Shown here: positions 15,101 through 21,965 of the stretch, piece by piece
How the letters are laid out: each line of letters opens with the position of its first letter
Position numbering within the stretch: position 1 is the stretch's first letter
Source of the DNA: an uncultured Oscillospiraceae bacterium
GTDB lineage: Bacteria > Bacillota > Clostridia > Oscillospirales > Oscillospiraceae
DNA length: 23,131 nt
NCBI GenBank assembly: GCA_900768135.1
Contig: CAAGBT010000024.1
Span: 1 to 23,131 of the forward strand
Direction: 5' to 3'
Translations under genes and position numbers: made by a program
Notes under the pieces: model-generated
Databases searched by the model: none
What the model was told of the DNA's origin: nothing
The model's input: only the letters and a program-made list of their open reading frames with translations

Positions 15101-16152
15101 AGCAGTTAACTTGCGAGATGTGCGGAAGCACAGACCTGATCAAAGACGGCGGCGTTTTTGTGTGCCAGAGTTGCGGCTGCAAGTATTCTCTTGAAGAAGC
15201 CAAGCGCATGATGAAAGATGGTTCCGTTGAGGTCGCAGGAAGCACGGCAAAAGCCGACCGGCCCGATGAGCTTAAAAACCTGTATGAACTGGCAAGAAGA
15301 GCAAAAAAAGATGACAACAGCGAAAACGCGCAAAAATATTATGAACAAATATTAATCAAAGACCCTTCCAGCTGGGAGGCAAATTTCTACGCGGTGTATT
15401 ACCAGTCCATGAATTGCAAAATCGGCCAAATCGAAAGTGCGGCAATCAGGCTCAGCAATTGTGAAGACACGGTTCTTCAGCTTATTAAAGACAATGTATC
15501 AGACTCGCAAGACCAGAAAATGGCAATTCTGGAAATGGAGGTCCGGCTGGTAAGCATTTCTCAAATGCTTTACACCGCTGCAACAAGCCATTATCAAGGC
15601 ATAGACATTTCTATCAGAAGCAACTATACTCAGGAGATGATCAATAATTGCTGTGCAGCAAGAGATATCTGTTATAATTTCGGCAACCACGTGATCAGTT
15701 TCTTTGGCGATGACTATGGAGCTATCGCCGTCACATGTTGGAAAACGGGCATTACGCAGCACAATGGCATTATGATTTATTTCGCCCAGAAAGAAACGAA
15801 CAAGGATGTTATCATGGGTTATGTTTCAAAAATCCAGAAATATGATCCTTCTTATACGGCTCCCGTTATCGACACATCAAGCGGCGGTTGTTATGTAGCT
15901 ACGGCGGTTTACGGTTCCTACGATTGCCCGCAGGTTTGGACGCTGCGCCGTTTCCGCGACTATACTCTTGCAGAAACCTGGTACGGCAGAGCATTCATCC
16001 GCGCTTACTATGCCATCAGCCCCACCCTTGTCAAGTGGTTTGGGCATACCGGGTGGTTCAAAAAGATGTGGAAGGGAAAACTCGACCGGATGGTTGCTAA
16101 TCTTAATGCCAAGGGCGTTGAAGATACTCCGTATGTAGACCAGGAGTGGTAA
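15097..16152 (+). CDS. Zinc-ribbon protein with C-terminal CFI-box domain
   Basis: A 351-residue protein of unknown function. The N-terminus is a zinc ribbon: Cys6-x2-Cys9 (CEMCGS) and Cys23-x2-Cys26 (CQSCGC). The middle (about 55-260) is helical and TPR-like, with KNLYELARRAKKDDNSENAQ near its start. The C-terminus begins at about residue 263 with GGCYVATAVYGSYDCPQVWT, a CFI-box type C-terminal domain. The start is supported by TTGGAGGAAAG upstream. The ATG overlaps the stop of an integrase remnant. The GC content is clearly lower than that of the left-hand genes, consistent with acquisition. A strong terminator follows. Confidence 0.8.
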   Translation: MKQLTCEMCGSTDLIKDGGVFVCQSCGCKYSLEEAKRMMKDGSVEVAGSTAKADRPDELKNLYELARRAKKDDNSENAQKYYEQILIKDPSSWEANFYAVYYQSMNCKIGQIESAAIRLSNCEDTVLQLIKDNVSDSQDQKMAILEMEVRLVSISQMLYTAATSHYQGIDISIRSNYTQEMINNCCAARDICYNFGNHVISFFGDDYGAIAVTCWKTGITQHNGIMIYFAQKETNKDVIMGYVSKIQKYDPSYTAPVIDTSSGGCYVATAVYGSYDCPQVWTLRRFRDYTLAETWYGRAFIRAYYAISPTLVKWFGHTGWFKKMWKGKLDRMVANLNAKGVEDTPYVDQEW

Positions 16153-16209
16153 GCACAGCTGGCGATCATCTGCCTATTGCCCCTTATTTTTCCCCCCCTC
16201 CGCTCTACA

Positions 16210-16262
16210 TAACGAAAGCGGGAGGATTGCCACGATCGGCCGTCCTCCCGCTTTTTTCGTTA
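16210..16262. terminator. Strong bidirectional terminator after the CFI-box gene
   Basis: AACGAAAGCGGGAGGA (16211-16226) pairs with TCCTCCCGCTTTTTTCGTT (16243-16261), with a T-run inside the distal arm and A-rich sequence in the proximal arm. It works on paper in both directions and precedes repeat copy 2 by about 20 nt. Confidence 0.85.
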
Positions 16263-16283
16263 CCTGTCTTCAATTTCTTTCGT

Positions 16284-16359
16284 AGAAACAATAAATCCGA
16301 ACCCATGACCAATCGGCGCAAGGTTCGGATTATATTGTTTTGTCAGGCGGCTTCAATTC
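16284..16359. repeat. 76-nt hairpin repeat, copy 2
   Basis: Copy of the element at 12547-12622, offset by 3737 bp. The stem AATCCGAACC (16294-16303) and GGTTCGGATT (16322-16331) is identical, and the loop differs at three positions. It lies 11 bp past the stop of the HEPN gene (minus) and downstream of the CFI-box gene (plus), again at a convergent junction. That junction already has a strong terminator, so a purely terminating role would be redundant. Confidence 0.75.
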
Positions 16360-16369
16360 GGATATTTTG

Positions 16370-17869
16370 CTACCCCATTCTCCCATTAAAATATGCTTTA
16401 ATTATTGTAACAATCTCATCAATGGGATAACCTGCCCTCACAAGGATAGAGCAATATATAGCAACTCGTAATCTTGAATAAATTGCATTCGGAATATCCT
16501 GCTCTGTAGATCCAGATGAGTGAGTAATGTCATTTCTCAATCGAACAAGCCATTGAATATCCTTGCGAGTCTGTGCTTCAGAAAGATCCAAGTTTATCTC
16601 AGAAAAGCAACTCATTCCTTTGAATCCATCATCAATGACTTCTTTAAATTGTGAGTATATTCTCCATACTTTTTCTCTCGCTGGGAGAGAGATAAATCTA
16701 ATCGAGCTATATGCACTATCGTAGACATCCTCACTAAGCTGTCCCGAGTGATCGGCTCTGTACTTTTTTACAGTTTCTTTAAGGAGTGAAGCAAGCTCTT
16801 TTGTATTTGGAGATTCAAACTCACCAGATCTAAATTCGTATTCTACTTCGAAGGCAGTACAAATATCTCGAATTTTATGACTGTCTACATTAAAGTCAGC
16901 GTTTGTCCTAGGCAGAAATCCAAGGCGTGGTCTACTGTCAGCGCAGCCGATTAACTCGAATAGTCGTCCAAGACGTTCCCCAAGCCAATCAACTTGAAAT
17001 CTATTATACGGAATTCCTTGAAATTCGATGTTCTCAACATTTTCGCTATTAATTTGACATCTAACGGTCCCAGGCGCCCCGTATATTCCTCTGGAAGTTT
17101 CTTTATCCCATAAAGAAACTTCCAGATCGGTTACATTAAAATGCCCAGTACAAAAAGAGAGAAAATAACAAGTCGCCTGCCAGCACTCTTCAATTAAAGA
17201 AATGCTTTGTGGTGTTTCAAATTCTATTCTTAAAATAGACTGTAGTTTTCCAAGGGAGGTAGTATCATAGTCGCAGTCTTTTCGGTCAACAAAAACGGTG
17301 AAGATTATAGTACAGGGGAAACCGCAAATAGTCGATTTGAATGTCTTGGCACACTCAGTGACAGGATACCATTCGATTTTGTCTCTGCCGTAAGAATCTC
17401 GTTTGAGAACACATTTAGGCGAAAAAACAGAATCAACGCTATCTCCACAAAAGTCAATTGCATTATATTTTTCCAAAATCGGAATGTCTGCTATCTTTTC
17501 AAGTGAATCGGAACCATAGCCGATCAAAAAAATATCAATAATTAGCGAAAGCGTTCCCTTAATGTACGAGAAGGGTCCTTGTTGTGCGGAGGGCAGGAAT
17601 GCGACATTCTTCCCCATAGTATCAGTACCGTAAATCCAAGCTAACTTATCAAAATTTCTATGAAGCTCCTCGCACTTTGCTCTAAAGGATTCTTCACCAT
17701 CGCTATCAGGTCTGATTTCTAAAGAATGCCCATTGACAAAAGAAAAAGTACATTTAATCCCCCATATGATAAGGGCGCCGTTAAAATTCTTACTCGTTTC
17801 ATATTGCATATAATCACCGTCGTATATAGAAAGCAAAGCATCTGTATTGGCATGAGTATTTACTGGCAA
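16370..17869 (-). CDS. ApeA-like HEPN-domain protein, putative anti-phage ribonuclease
   Basis: A protein of up to 499 residues with the layout of ApeA-type proteins: a large beta-rich N-terminal region (about 10-340) and a C-terminal helical HEPN domain. The HEPN domain carries RNDITH (445-450), fitting the R-x4-6-H RNase motif. ApeA proteins are single-gene abortive defence factors; the match here is by architecture and motif, so the function is inferred. The start is uncertain: the frame opens with TTG (17867-17869) six nt after a stop. The first ATG is at 17807-17809 (MQYETSKNF) and neither has a good ribosome binding site. The pattern SIYDGDY before that ATG looks like part of the domain, favouring TTG. 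The gene is strikingly AT-rich compared with everything around it and follows the KilA-N gene by 22 nt. Confidence 0.65.
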   Translation of the reverse strand: MPVNTHANTDALLSIYDGDYMQYETSKNFNGALIIWGIKCTFSFVNGHSLEIRPDSDGEESFRAKCEELHRNFDKLAWIYGTDTMGKNVAFLPSAQQGPFSYIKGTLSLIIDIFLIGYGSDSLEKIADIPILEKYNAIDFCGDSVDSVFSPKCVLKRDSYGRDKIEWYPVTECAKTFKSTICGFPCTIIFTVFVDRKDCDYDTTSLGKLQSILRIEFETPQSISLIEECWQATCYFLSFCTGHFNVTDLEVSLWDKETSRGIYGAPGTVRCQINSENVENIEFQGIPYNRFQVDWLGERLGRLFELIGCADSRPRLGFLPRTNADFNVDSHKIRDICTAFEVEYEFRSGEFESPNTKELASLLKETVKKYRADHSGQLSEDVYDSAYSSIRFISLPAREKVWRIYSQFKEVIDDGFKGMSCFSEINLDLSEAQTRKDIQWLVRLRNDITHSSGSTEQDIPNAIYSRLRVAIYCSILVRAGYPIDEIVTIIKAYFNGRMG

Positions 17870-17891
17870 TAACTGTTAGCAAATTTTTATA

Positions 17892-18716
17892 TTATTTCTT
17901 AGCCGCGTTAAGCTGCAACATTCTGTGATCCTCCGTCAGCACCTTCATCTGGCTGATGGCAATGGCGTTGAGCTTTGCCAGTCGCTCCGCCTGCGGGACT
18001 CCTTCGTTGATGAAAACCGCGTTCAGATTTTCCAGATTAGACAGGCACACGAGCTGCGAAACATTGGCATAGTCACGGATGTTACCCTTAAGATCTGGAT
18101 TGGTGTCGCGCCACTCCTTCGCGGTCATGCCGAACAGCGCCATATTCAGGACATCGGCTTCGTTGGCATAGACCAGCGAAATTTGCCGCGCAGACAGCTC
18201 CGGCGGAATCAGATTCTCCTTGATGGCATCGGTATGAATCCGATAATTGATCTTGGCAAGGTTGCGCTTGATGTCCCAACCGAGCTGTTTCATCTCCTCG
18301 GTCTTGAGGCGCTCAAACTCTTTGACTAAGTAGAGCTTAAACTCCACGGAGATCCATGAAGCAAACTCAAATGCGATTTCCTTATGTGCGTAGGTCCCAC
18401 CATAGCGGCCAGCCTTAGAAACAATGCCGATGGCACCGGTCGCATCTACCCATTTCTGCGGTGTCATCACGAAACTGTTCAAACCCGCTTGGCTTCTAAA
18501 CGCATCGAATTCGACACGGTTAAAATTCGGATTGTAAAGCGTTTCCCACACGCCGAGGAACTCGATAGTGTTTCTGTTGCGAAGCCAGTTTTGAATAATG
18601 TAGCGTGGATTATCACTATCCTTGATTTTTGCAATGTCTGTCAAGCTGAGGAAATCATCTCGTTTGAGGTCCCACTGTACGTTGATTTCTGTTCCGCGAA
18701 CGACAAGCTTATCCAT
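17892..18716 (-). CDS. KilA-N domain protein
   Basis: A 274-residue protein with an N-terminal KilA-N DNA-binding domain (about 5-130). It contains DDFLSLTDIA, then WLRNRNTIEFLGVWE, KWVDATGAIGI, GRYGGTYAHKEIAFEFASWI and FKLYLVKEFERLK, all typical of the phage/bacterial KilA-N group. The remaining half (about 140-274) is the helical C-terminal region common in Clostridia. KilA-N proteins are found on prophages and integrative elements and are thought to bind nucleic acid; the exact role is unknown. The start overlaps the end of the tyrosine phosphatase gene by 8 nt, and the ApeA-like gene follows. A broken relative of its 3' end lies at 14522-14620. Confidence 0.88.
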   Translation of the reverse strand: MDKLVVRGTEINVQWDLKRDDFLSLTDIAKIKDSDNPRYIIQNWLRNRNTIEFLGVWETLYNPNFNRVEFDAFRSQAGLNSFVMTPQKWVDATGAIGIVSKAGRYGGTYAHKEIAFEFASWISVEFKLYLVKEFERLKTEEMKQLGWDIKRNLAKINYRIHTDAIKENLIPPELSARQISLVYANEADVLNMALFGMTAKEWRDTNPDLKGNIRDYANVSQLVCLSNLENLNAVFINEGVPQAERLAKLNAIAISQMKVLTEDHRMLQLNAAKK

Positions 18717-19182
18717 TTTCGCCGCACCTCCTCGCAGTTAATTCTCTCAACAACCCTTGACACCCCGCCAGCACATCCTGCCAAGTCGATTCGAAGTCTT
18801 CGGTGTACCATGGGTCGGCAACATCGCCGGGGCGGTCGGTGTAGTCCATCAAGAGGCGGAGCTTGCCATCCGGGTCGCCACCGCAGATGCGGTGCATATT
18901 CCGCAGGTTTGCGCTGTCCATGCCAATCAGCAGGTCGTACTTGTCGTAGTCCTGATTGGTGAGCTGCCGCGCTGCGTGGCCGTCGCAGGATATCCCGTGC
19001 TCCGCCAGCTTGCGCCGCGCAGGGGGATAGACCGGATTGCCGATCTCCTCCCGGCTGGTAGCCGCTGATTCGATATGAAACCGCGACGCCAGCCCAGCCT
19101 TCTTGACCAAGTCCTTCATCACGAACTCCGCCATCGGGCTACGGCAGATGTTGCCGTGGCATACAAAGAGTATTTTCTTCAT
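18709..19182 (-). CDS. Low-molecular-weight protein tyrosine phosphatase
   Basis: A 157-residue cytoplasmic phosphatase. The phosphate-binding loop CHGNICRS places the nucleophile Cys8 and Arg14 (C-x5-R) at the N-terminus, as in all LMW-PTPs. The expected general acid is Asp123 in DPWYT. It dephosphorylates phosphotyrosine, in bacteria often on tyrosine kinases of surface polysaccharide systems, but none is visible here. Its 5' end overlaps the DUF1016 gene by 44 nt and its 3' end overlaps the KilA-N gene by 8 nt, so the three genes are tightly packed and probably co-translated. Confidence 0.92.
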   Translation of the reverse strand: MKKILFVCHGNICRSPMAEFVMKDLVKKAGLASRFHIESAATSREEIGNPVYPPARRKLAEHGISCDGHAARQLTNQDYDKYDLLIGMDSANLRNMHRICGGDPDGKLRLLMDYTDRPGDVADPWYTEDFESTWQDVLAGCQGLLRELTARRCGENG

Positions 19183-19663
19183 CGCACTCGCTCTCCTGAG
19201 AGATTTCTTTTTCTCCAGTATAGCAGGAAACCATCGGCTCGTCGAGAGAAGAATGCAGCCACGCCTGAGATTCTATGGCTTCCAGCAGTTTTGCTTTTTT
19301 CCAGCCGAAGCGCAGCGCGGCTCGGATGTACCATGCCCGCTCCTCGTTGTTGCCACATCTCTCTAAAATCGCCACATTCTGCGTCCAGCCGAGCTCCATC
19401 GCCAGCCTCATGATTTCAGGGGATTCTTCGTAGGCTGCGTAAAACGCGCGCATACGGCGCAAATTGCGGGGAGAAAAGCCCTCGGCTGCGGGATAGGCCG
19501 CTTGCAGGTATTCCGACGCCGCGACAGCCGCTCCTTTTTCGCTCCTGCCGCTGACCACTCGGCCAATCTCGCAGTACAATTCCATCTGTGGTAGCTGTTC
19601 TGCCATGAGCTTGCCCAGCTTGGAAAACAGGGTGCTATAGTCTGCGGGTTTGCGGATGTTCAT
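19139..19663 (-). CDS. DUF1016 N-terminal domain protein (YhcG-like, nuclease domain absent)
   Basis: A 174-residue protein whose first 130 residues match the DUF1016/YhcG N-terminal domain. Visible pieces are ELYCEIGRVVSGRSEKG, GFSPRNLRRMRAFYAAY and LGWTQNVAIL. In full-length relatives this is followed by a PD-(D/E)XK nuclease domain; here the protein instead ends in about 40 polar residues after KKAKLLEAIESQAW. The ribosome binding site AAAGGAGAAAG precedes the ATG. The 3' end overlaps the phosphatase gene by 44 nt. Relatives occur in mobile elements and defence islands. It could be a natural short form or a truncation fused to a new tail. Confidence 0.8.
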   Translation of the reverse strand: MNIRKPADYSTLFSKLGKLMAEQLPQMELYCEIGRVVSGRSEKGAAVAASEYLQAAYPAAEGFSPRNLRRMRAFYAAYEESPEIMRLAMELGWTQNVAILERCGNNEERAWYIRAALRFGWKKAKLLEAIESQAWLHSSLDEPMVSCYTGEKEISQESECDEENTLCMPRQHLP

Positions 19664-19708
19664 GGGCTTTCTCCTTTCTGGCGTTGTGTGCCTATTCTGT
19701 AAAGTAGA

Positions 19709-19739
19709 AGCAGCGGAATGGCAATGCCATCCCGCTGCT
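19709..19739 (-). terminator. Probable terminator after the DUF4300 lipoprotein gene
   Basis: AGCAGCGG-A-ATGGCA (19709-19723) pairs with TGCCAT-C-CCGCTGCT (19725-19739) with a single mismatch and an almost closed loop. It starts 10 nt past the stop of the minus-strand lipoprotein gene. The T-run is weak on that strand (TTCTACTTTA), so termination may be partial and could let transcription continue into the DUF1016 cluster. Confidence 0.55.
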
Positions 19740-19748
19740 GTTTCAATT

Positions 19749-20672
19749 TTAGGGGTTTGTTGCCTCCAGAGGGTTCGGTCGGTATCCGACCATCAGAGTA
19801 TCGTTCTCCATGATGAAGGGCCGCGTCGTATCCTGGCCCCAGGAAGTATCGTACTTTTCCATCAGATAGTCGCTCAGCTCCATGCGGTTCTGGATCTTTA
19901 CCAGACGGTACGGCTCCTGGAACGCCACCTTTTCGATGAAGTACATCGTACCGTCCTCCGCTGGCAGCAGCACACCGACATGACCAATGAACAGCGTGTT
20001 GTCTTCATCCGAGAATTTATCGTGGAAGACAACCGAGATCATGCTTGCCCTGATGTCTGCAAACGCGATACCACGGGCTGCCCAGCCCTCCTGAAGCACT
20101 TTGACCTGCGCTTCGACCTCTGTGCTGTCCGCGGCGTTCACCGGTGCAAACAGCGCACAGAATTTGGAGATGCTGTCACCGCAGAGCGCGTCAGGATCGG
20201 CGTCGACTGTCTCTAAATCGGTAAAGAGCGAGTCCTCGCCCTGTACCTCCGGCTGGTCGGCTCCTGCTGTGATGAATTCGCTGAACAGGCCAAATGCTGT
20301 AATGCGGCAGTTATAACCGGGAATGCTGCCGTTTGCCGCCGTCCATTTATCCTGCATTTCGTAGGGATCATACTTGGTGTCGGTCGGCGCGGCGCTCTCG
20401 AAGCCATCGGTCAGCCATTCGCTCTTGACGCTGGCGTTAAACTGTTCCACTCGATTCAGTAGAGCAGCAATGCGTGATTCTTCGATTCCCGCATCCGTGA
20501 GAAGCTCGGAAAGCTGTTTTCTGGAATCCTCATCGGTCAGGTTGGAATATTCCACCGCCTCCAGCGCAGGCTGCTCTGTAGCCGTTTTTTCCTGCTTGCC
20601 GCAGCTGGTCACCGTGGCAAAGATCATAAGGACGCATAGTGCAAGCGCCGCGGCTTGAATTTGTTTTTTCAT
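19749..20672 (-). CDS. DUF4300 family lipoprotein
   Basis: A 307-residue secreted protein with a lipoprotein signal peptide: basic MKKQIQ, a hydrophobic core, then TVTSCGK, with the lipid-carrying cysteine at residue 24. The body matches DUF4300 of Firmicutes (visible pieces NGSIPGYNCRITAF, DTSWGQD, FIMENDTLMVGYRPNP). The role is unknown; the protein should be anchored to the outer face of the membrane. I chose the ATG at 20670-20672 because AAAGGTGA lies upstream at good spacing and the signal peptide begins there. A frame extension to 20690 adds six residues without support. It appears to be a single-gene unit with its own promoter and terminator. Confidence 0.82.
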   Translation of the reverse strand: MKKQIQAAALALCVLMIFATVTSCGKQEKTATEQPALEAVEYSNLTDEDSRKQLSELLTDAGIEESRIAALLNRVEQFNASVKSEWLTDGFESAAPTDTKYDPYEMQDKWTAANGSIPGYNCRITAFGLFSEFITAGADQPEVQGEDSLFTDLETVDADPDALCGDSISKFCALFAPVNAADSTEVEAQVKVLQEGWAARGIAFADIRASMISVVFHDKFSDEDNTLFIGHVGVLLPAEDGTMYFIEKVAFQEPYRLVKIQNRMELSDYLMEKYDTSWGQDTTRPFIMENDTLMVGYRPNPLEATNP

Positions 20673-20732
20673 AGAGTCACCTTTCTGCAAATCTTGTAGA
20701 TATTCGTCTTACTGCCTAAGCCAACATTAAGT

Positions 20733-20760
20733 ATGATAGCACGCCGGCAGAGAAAGTCCA
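20733..20760 (-). promoter_or_regulatory. Possible promoter of the DUF4300 gene
   Basis: On the minus strand TGGACT (20755-20760) and TATCAT (20733-20738) lie 16 bp apart, about 60 bp before the lipoprotein start codon. An alternative pair, TTGGCT with TATCTA, is closer to the gene. Both are weak matches. Confidence 0.35.
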
Positions 20761-20789
20761 CAGGAATTTGAAGGAAGGCTGTTTCGCGC

Positions 20790-21008
20790 TCACACTGCAA
20801 CGACGCTCGTTACCGGCAACCTCTTCAACCGAATGCCATAATCACGTTCGAGTTCTTCTAAAAATTCATCGATTTTAGGGTCGCCTACTATATTACCTTT
20901 ATACTTTGCCCTCATGCGCTTGCGAACAGTTTCCTTTTCTTCCTCTGACAATGTATCATAGAAAAAGAAGATGTCTCCTTGAATGCTGAATTCCATTAAC
21001 GTATCCAT
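20790..21008 (-). CDS. Hypothetical 72-residue protein
   Basis: I do not recognise the family. Starting at the ATG 21006-21008, which has a clear AGGAGATAG ribosome binding site, the product is MDTLMEFSIQGDIFFFYDTL followed by a charged helical stretch (SEEEKETVRKRMRAKYKG) and a C-terminal DEFLEELERDYGIRLKRLPV. No signal peptide or membrane segment is evident. The frame is open upstream to 21119, but that extension has no ribosome binding site. It is flanked by the lipoprotein gene and the metallophosphoesterase gene, all on the same strand. A small regulatory or mobile-element protein is conceivable but unsupported. Confidence 0.6.
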   Translation of the reverse strand: MDTLMEFSIQGDIFFFYDTLSEEEKETVRKRMRAKYKGNIVGDPKIDEFLEELERDYGIRLKRLPVTSVVAV

Positions 21009-21163
21009 ATCTCTATCTCCTGTTCTTTTGTTGCTCTCAGTATACCAGGCTGCGGATCCACAGTCTATCAAAAGGAAGCATCGAAAGCATTCTTCTACTT
21101 TTCCAACAGATCCGCTCAACTTGCAAGCCGTTACTCGGTTTTTCTACTCTGCTGCAAAGCCGC

Positions 21164-21198
21164 AAAGGAAGAAGCGGCGCTGCACCGCTCTTTCCTTT
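21164..21198 (-). terminator. Hairpin after the metallophosphoesterase gene
   Basis: AAAGGAAGAAGCGG (21164-21177) pairs with CCGCTCTTTCCTTT (21185-21198) except for two central positions. It lies about 20 nt past the stop of the minus-strand metallophosphoesterase. No good T-run follows, so termination is only possible. Confidence 0.35.
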
Positions 21199-21218
21199 AC
21201 TGCCTTTTCCTTTGGATC

Positions 21219-21965
21219 TTAGCAGATCTGCACGATCTGCTCCCACAGCAGGATGTGCTTTTCATCAATGGCTTTGTTGTCATGATAATGGCCGAACAGC
21301 CAGTAGTGGTATTTTGCTCTTTCCCATACCTCTTGCAGGAAGTCCGTGAGCCGATCCGCCTCGTTGTGGCGGCTTCCCATGAGGGCGATGCTGGTGGGAG
21401 CGCAGTGGGTGATGATGTAGTCCACCTGCCAGCCGACCGCGTCGAGGTTTCGCCGTGCCTCGGTGTATTCTTCATCGGAGGGAAGCTCCTGCGCCCACCA
21501 TGAGATGTGGTTGATGCGGTATCTCGCTCTTGGTTTGCGCTGGAGCATCGTGAGCCTTCGCTCAAAATCCGAGGTATCCGGCTCCAAAATTCCATCCTCA
21601 ATATCGTGGCTTTTTGCGCCGCCCATGGTGAAGAAGCGGTAACCATCCAGCTCAAAGATCTGCCCGCGCATCAGGTGCAGAACATGGGGACGAATACGGT
21701 GTACCTTACCGCCGTGCCACTCCGCAACAGGGTATCGCTCCAGCGCGTCATAGTTTTCATGGTTGCCGCAGACGAAGGCAAGCGTGAAGGGCAGGCGTTC
21801 CAGCCAGTCCAGCGTTTCATCGTCGCGGCTGTCGCCAAACCACACGCCGCCGAAGTCGCCAGTGATGATGACCGTGTCATCCTTCGTCATGTTCGCTTGT
21901 TCCGGGAAGTTTTTTTGCTCGAACCTTGCAAAATTTCCGTGACAGTCGCCAGTCACATAAATCAT
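21219..21965 (-). CDS. Calcineurin-like metallophosphoesterase
   Basis: A 248-residue phosphoesterase with all the metal-binding motifs of the family: GDCHGN (6-11), GDFGG (36-40), GNHEN (67-71), THCAP (186-190) and GHYHDN (225-230). Such enzymes use a two-metal centre to cleave phosphomono- or diesters; the substrate cannot be predicted. I chose the ATG at 21963-21965, which is preceded by AGGAGGA and gives the family start MIYVTGDCHGN. A longer frame to 22097 merely overlaps the recombinase. The start codon overlaps the recombinase stop codon by 4 nt, so the two are translationally coupled and probably travel together. Confidence 0.92.
   Translation of the reverse strand: MIYVTGDCHGNFARFEQKNFPEQANMTKDDTVIITGDFGGVWFGDSRDDETLDWLERLPFTLAFVCGNHENYDALERYPVAEWHGGKVHRIRPHVLHLMRGQIFELDGYRFFTMGGAKSHDIEDGILEPDTSDFERRLTMLQRKPRARYRINHISWWAQELPSDEEYTEARRNLDAVGWQVDYIITHCAPTSIALMGSRHNEADRLTDFLQEVWERAKYHYWLFGHYHDNKAIDEKHILLWEQIVQIC

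Noticed and set aside
12547..16359. The two hairpin repeats as part of a CRISPR array
   Set aside because: Only two copies 3.7 kb apart, with no spacer pattern and no cas genes.
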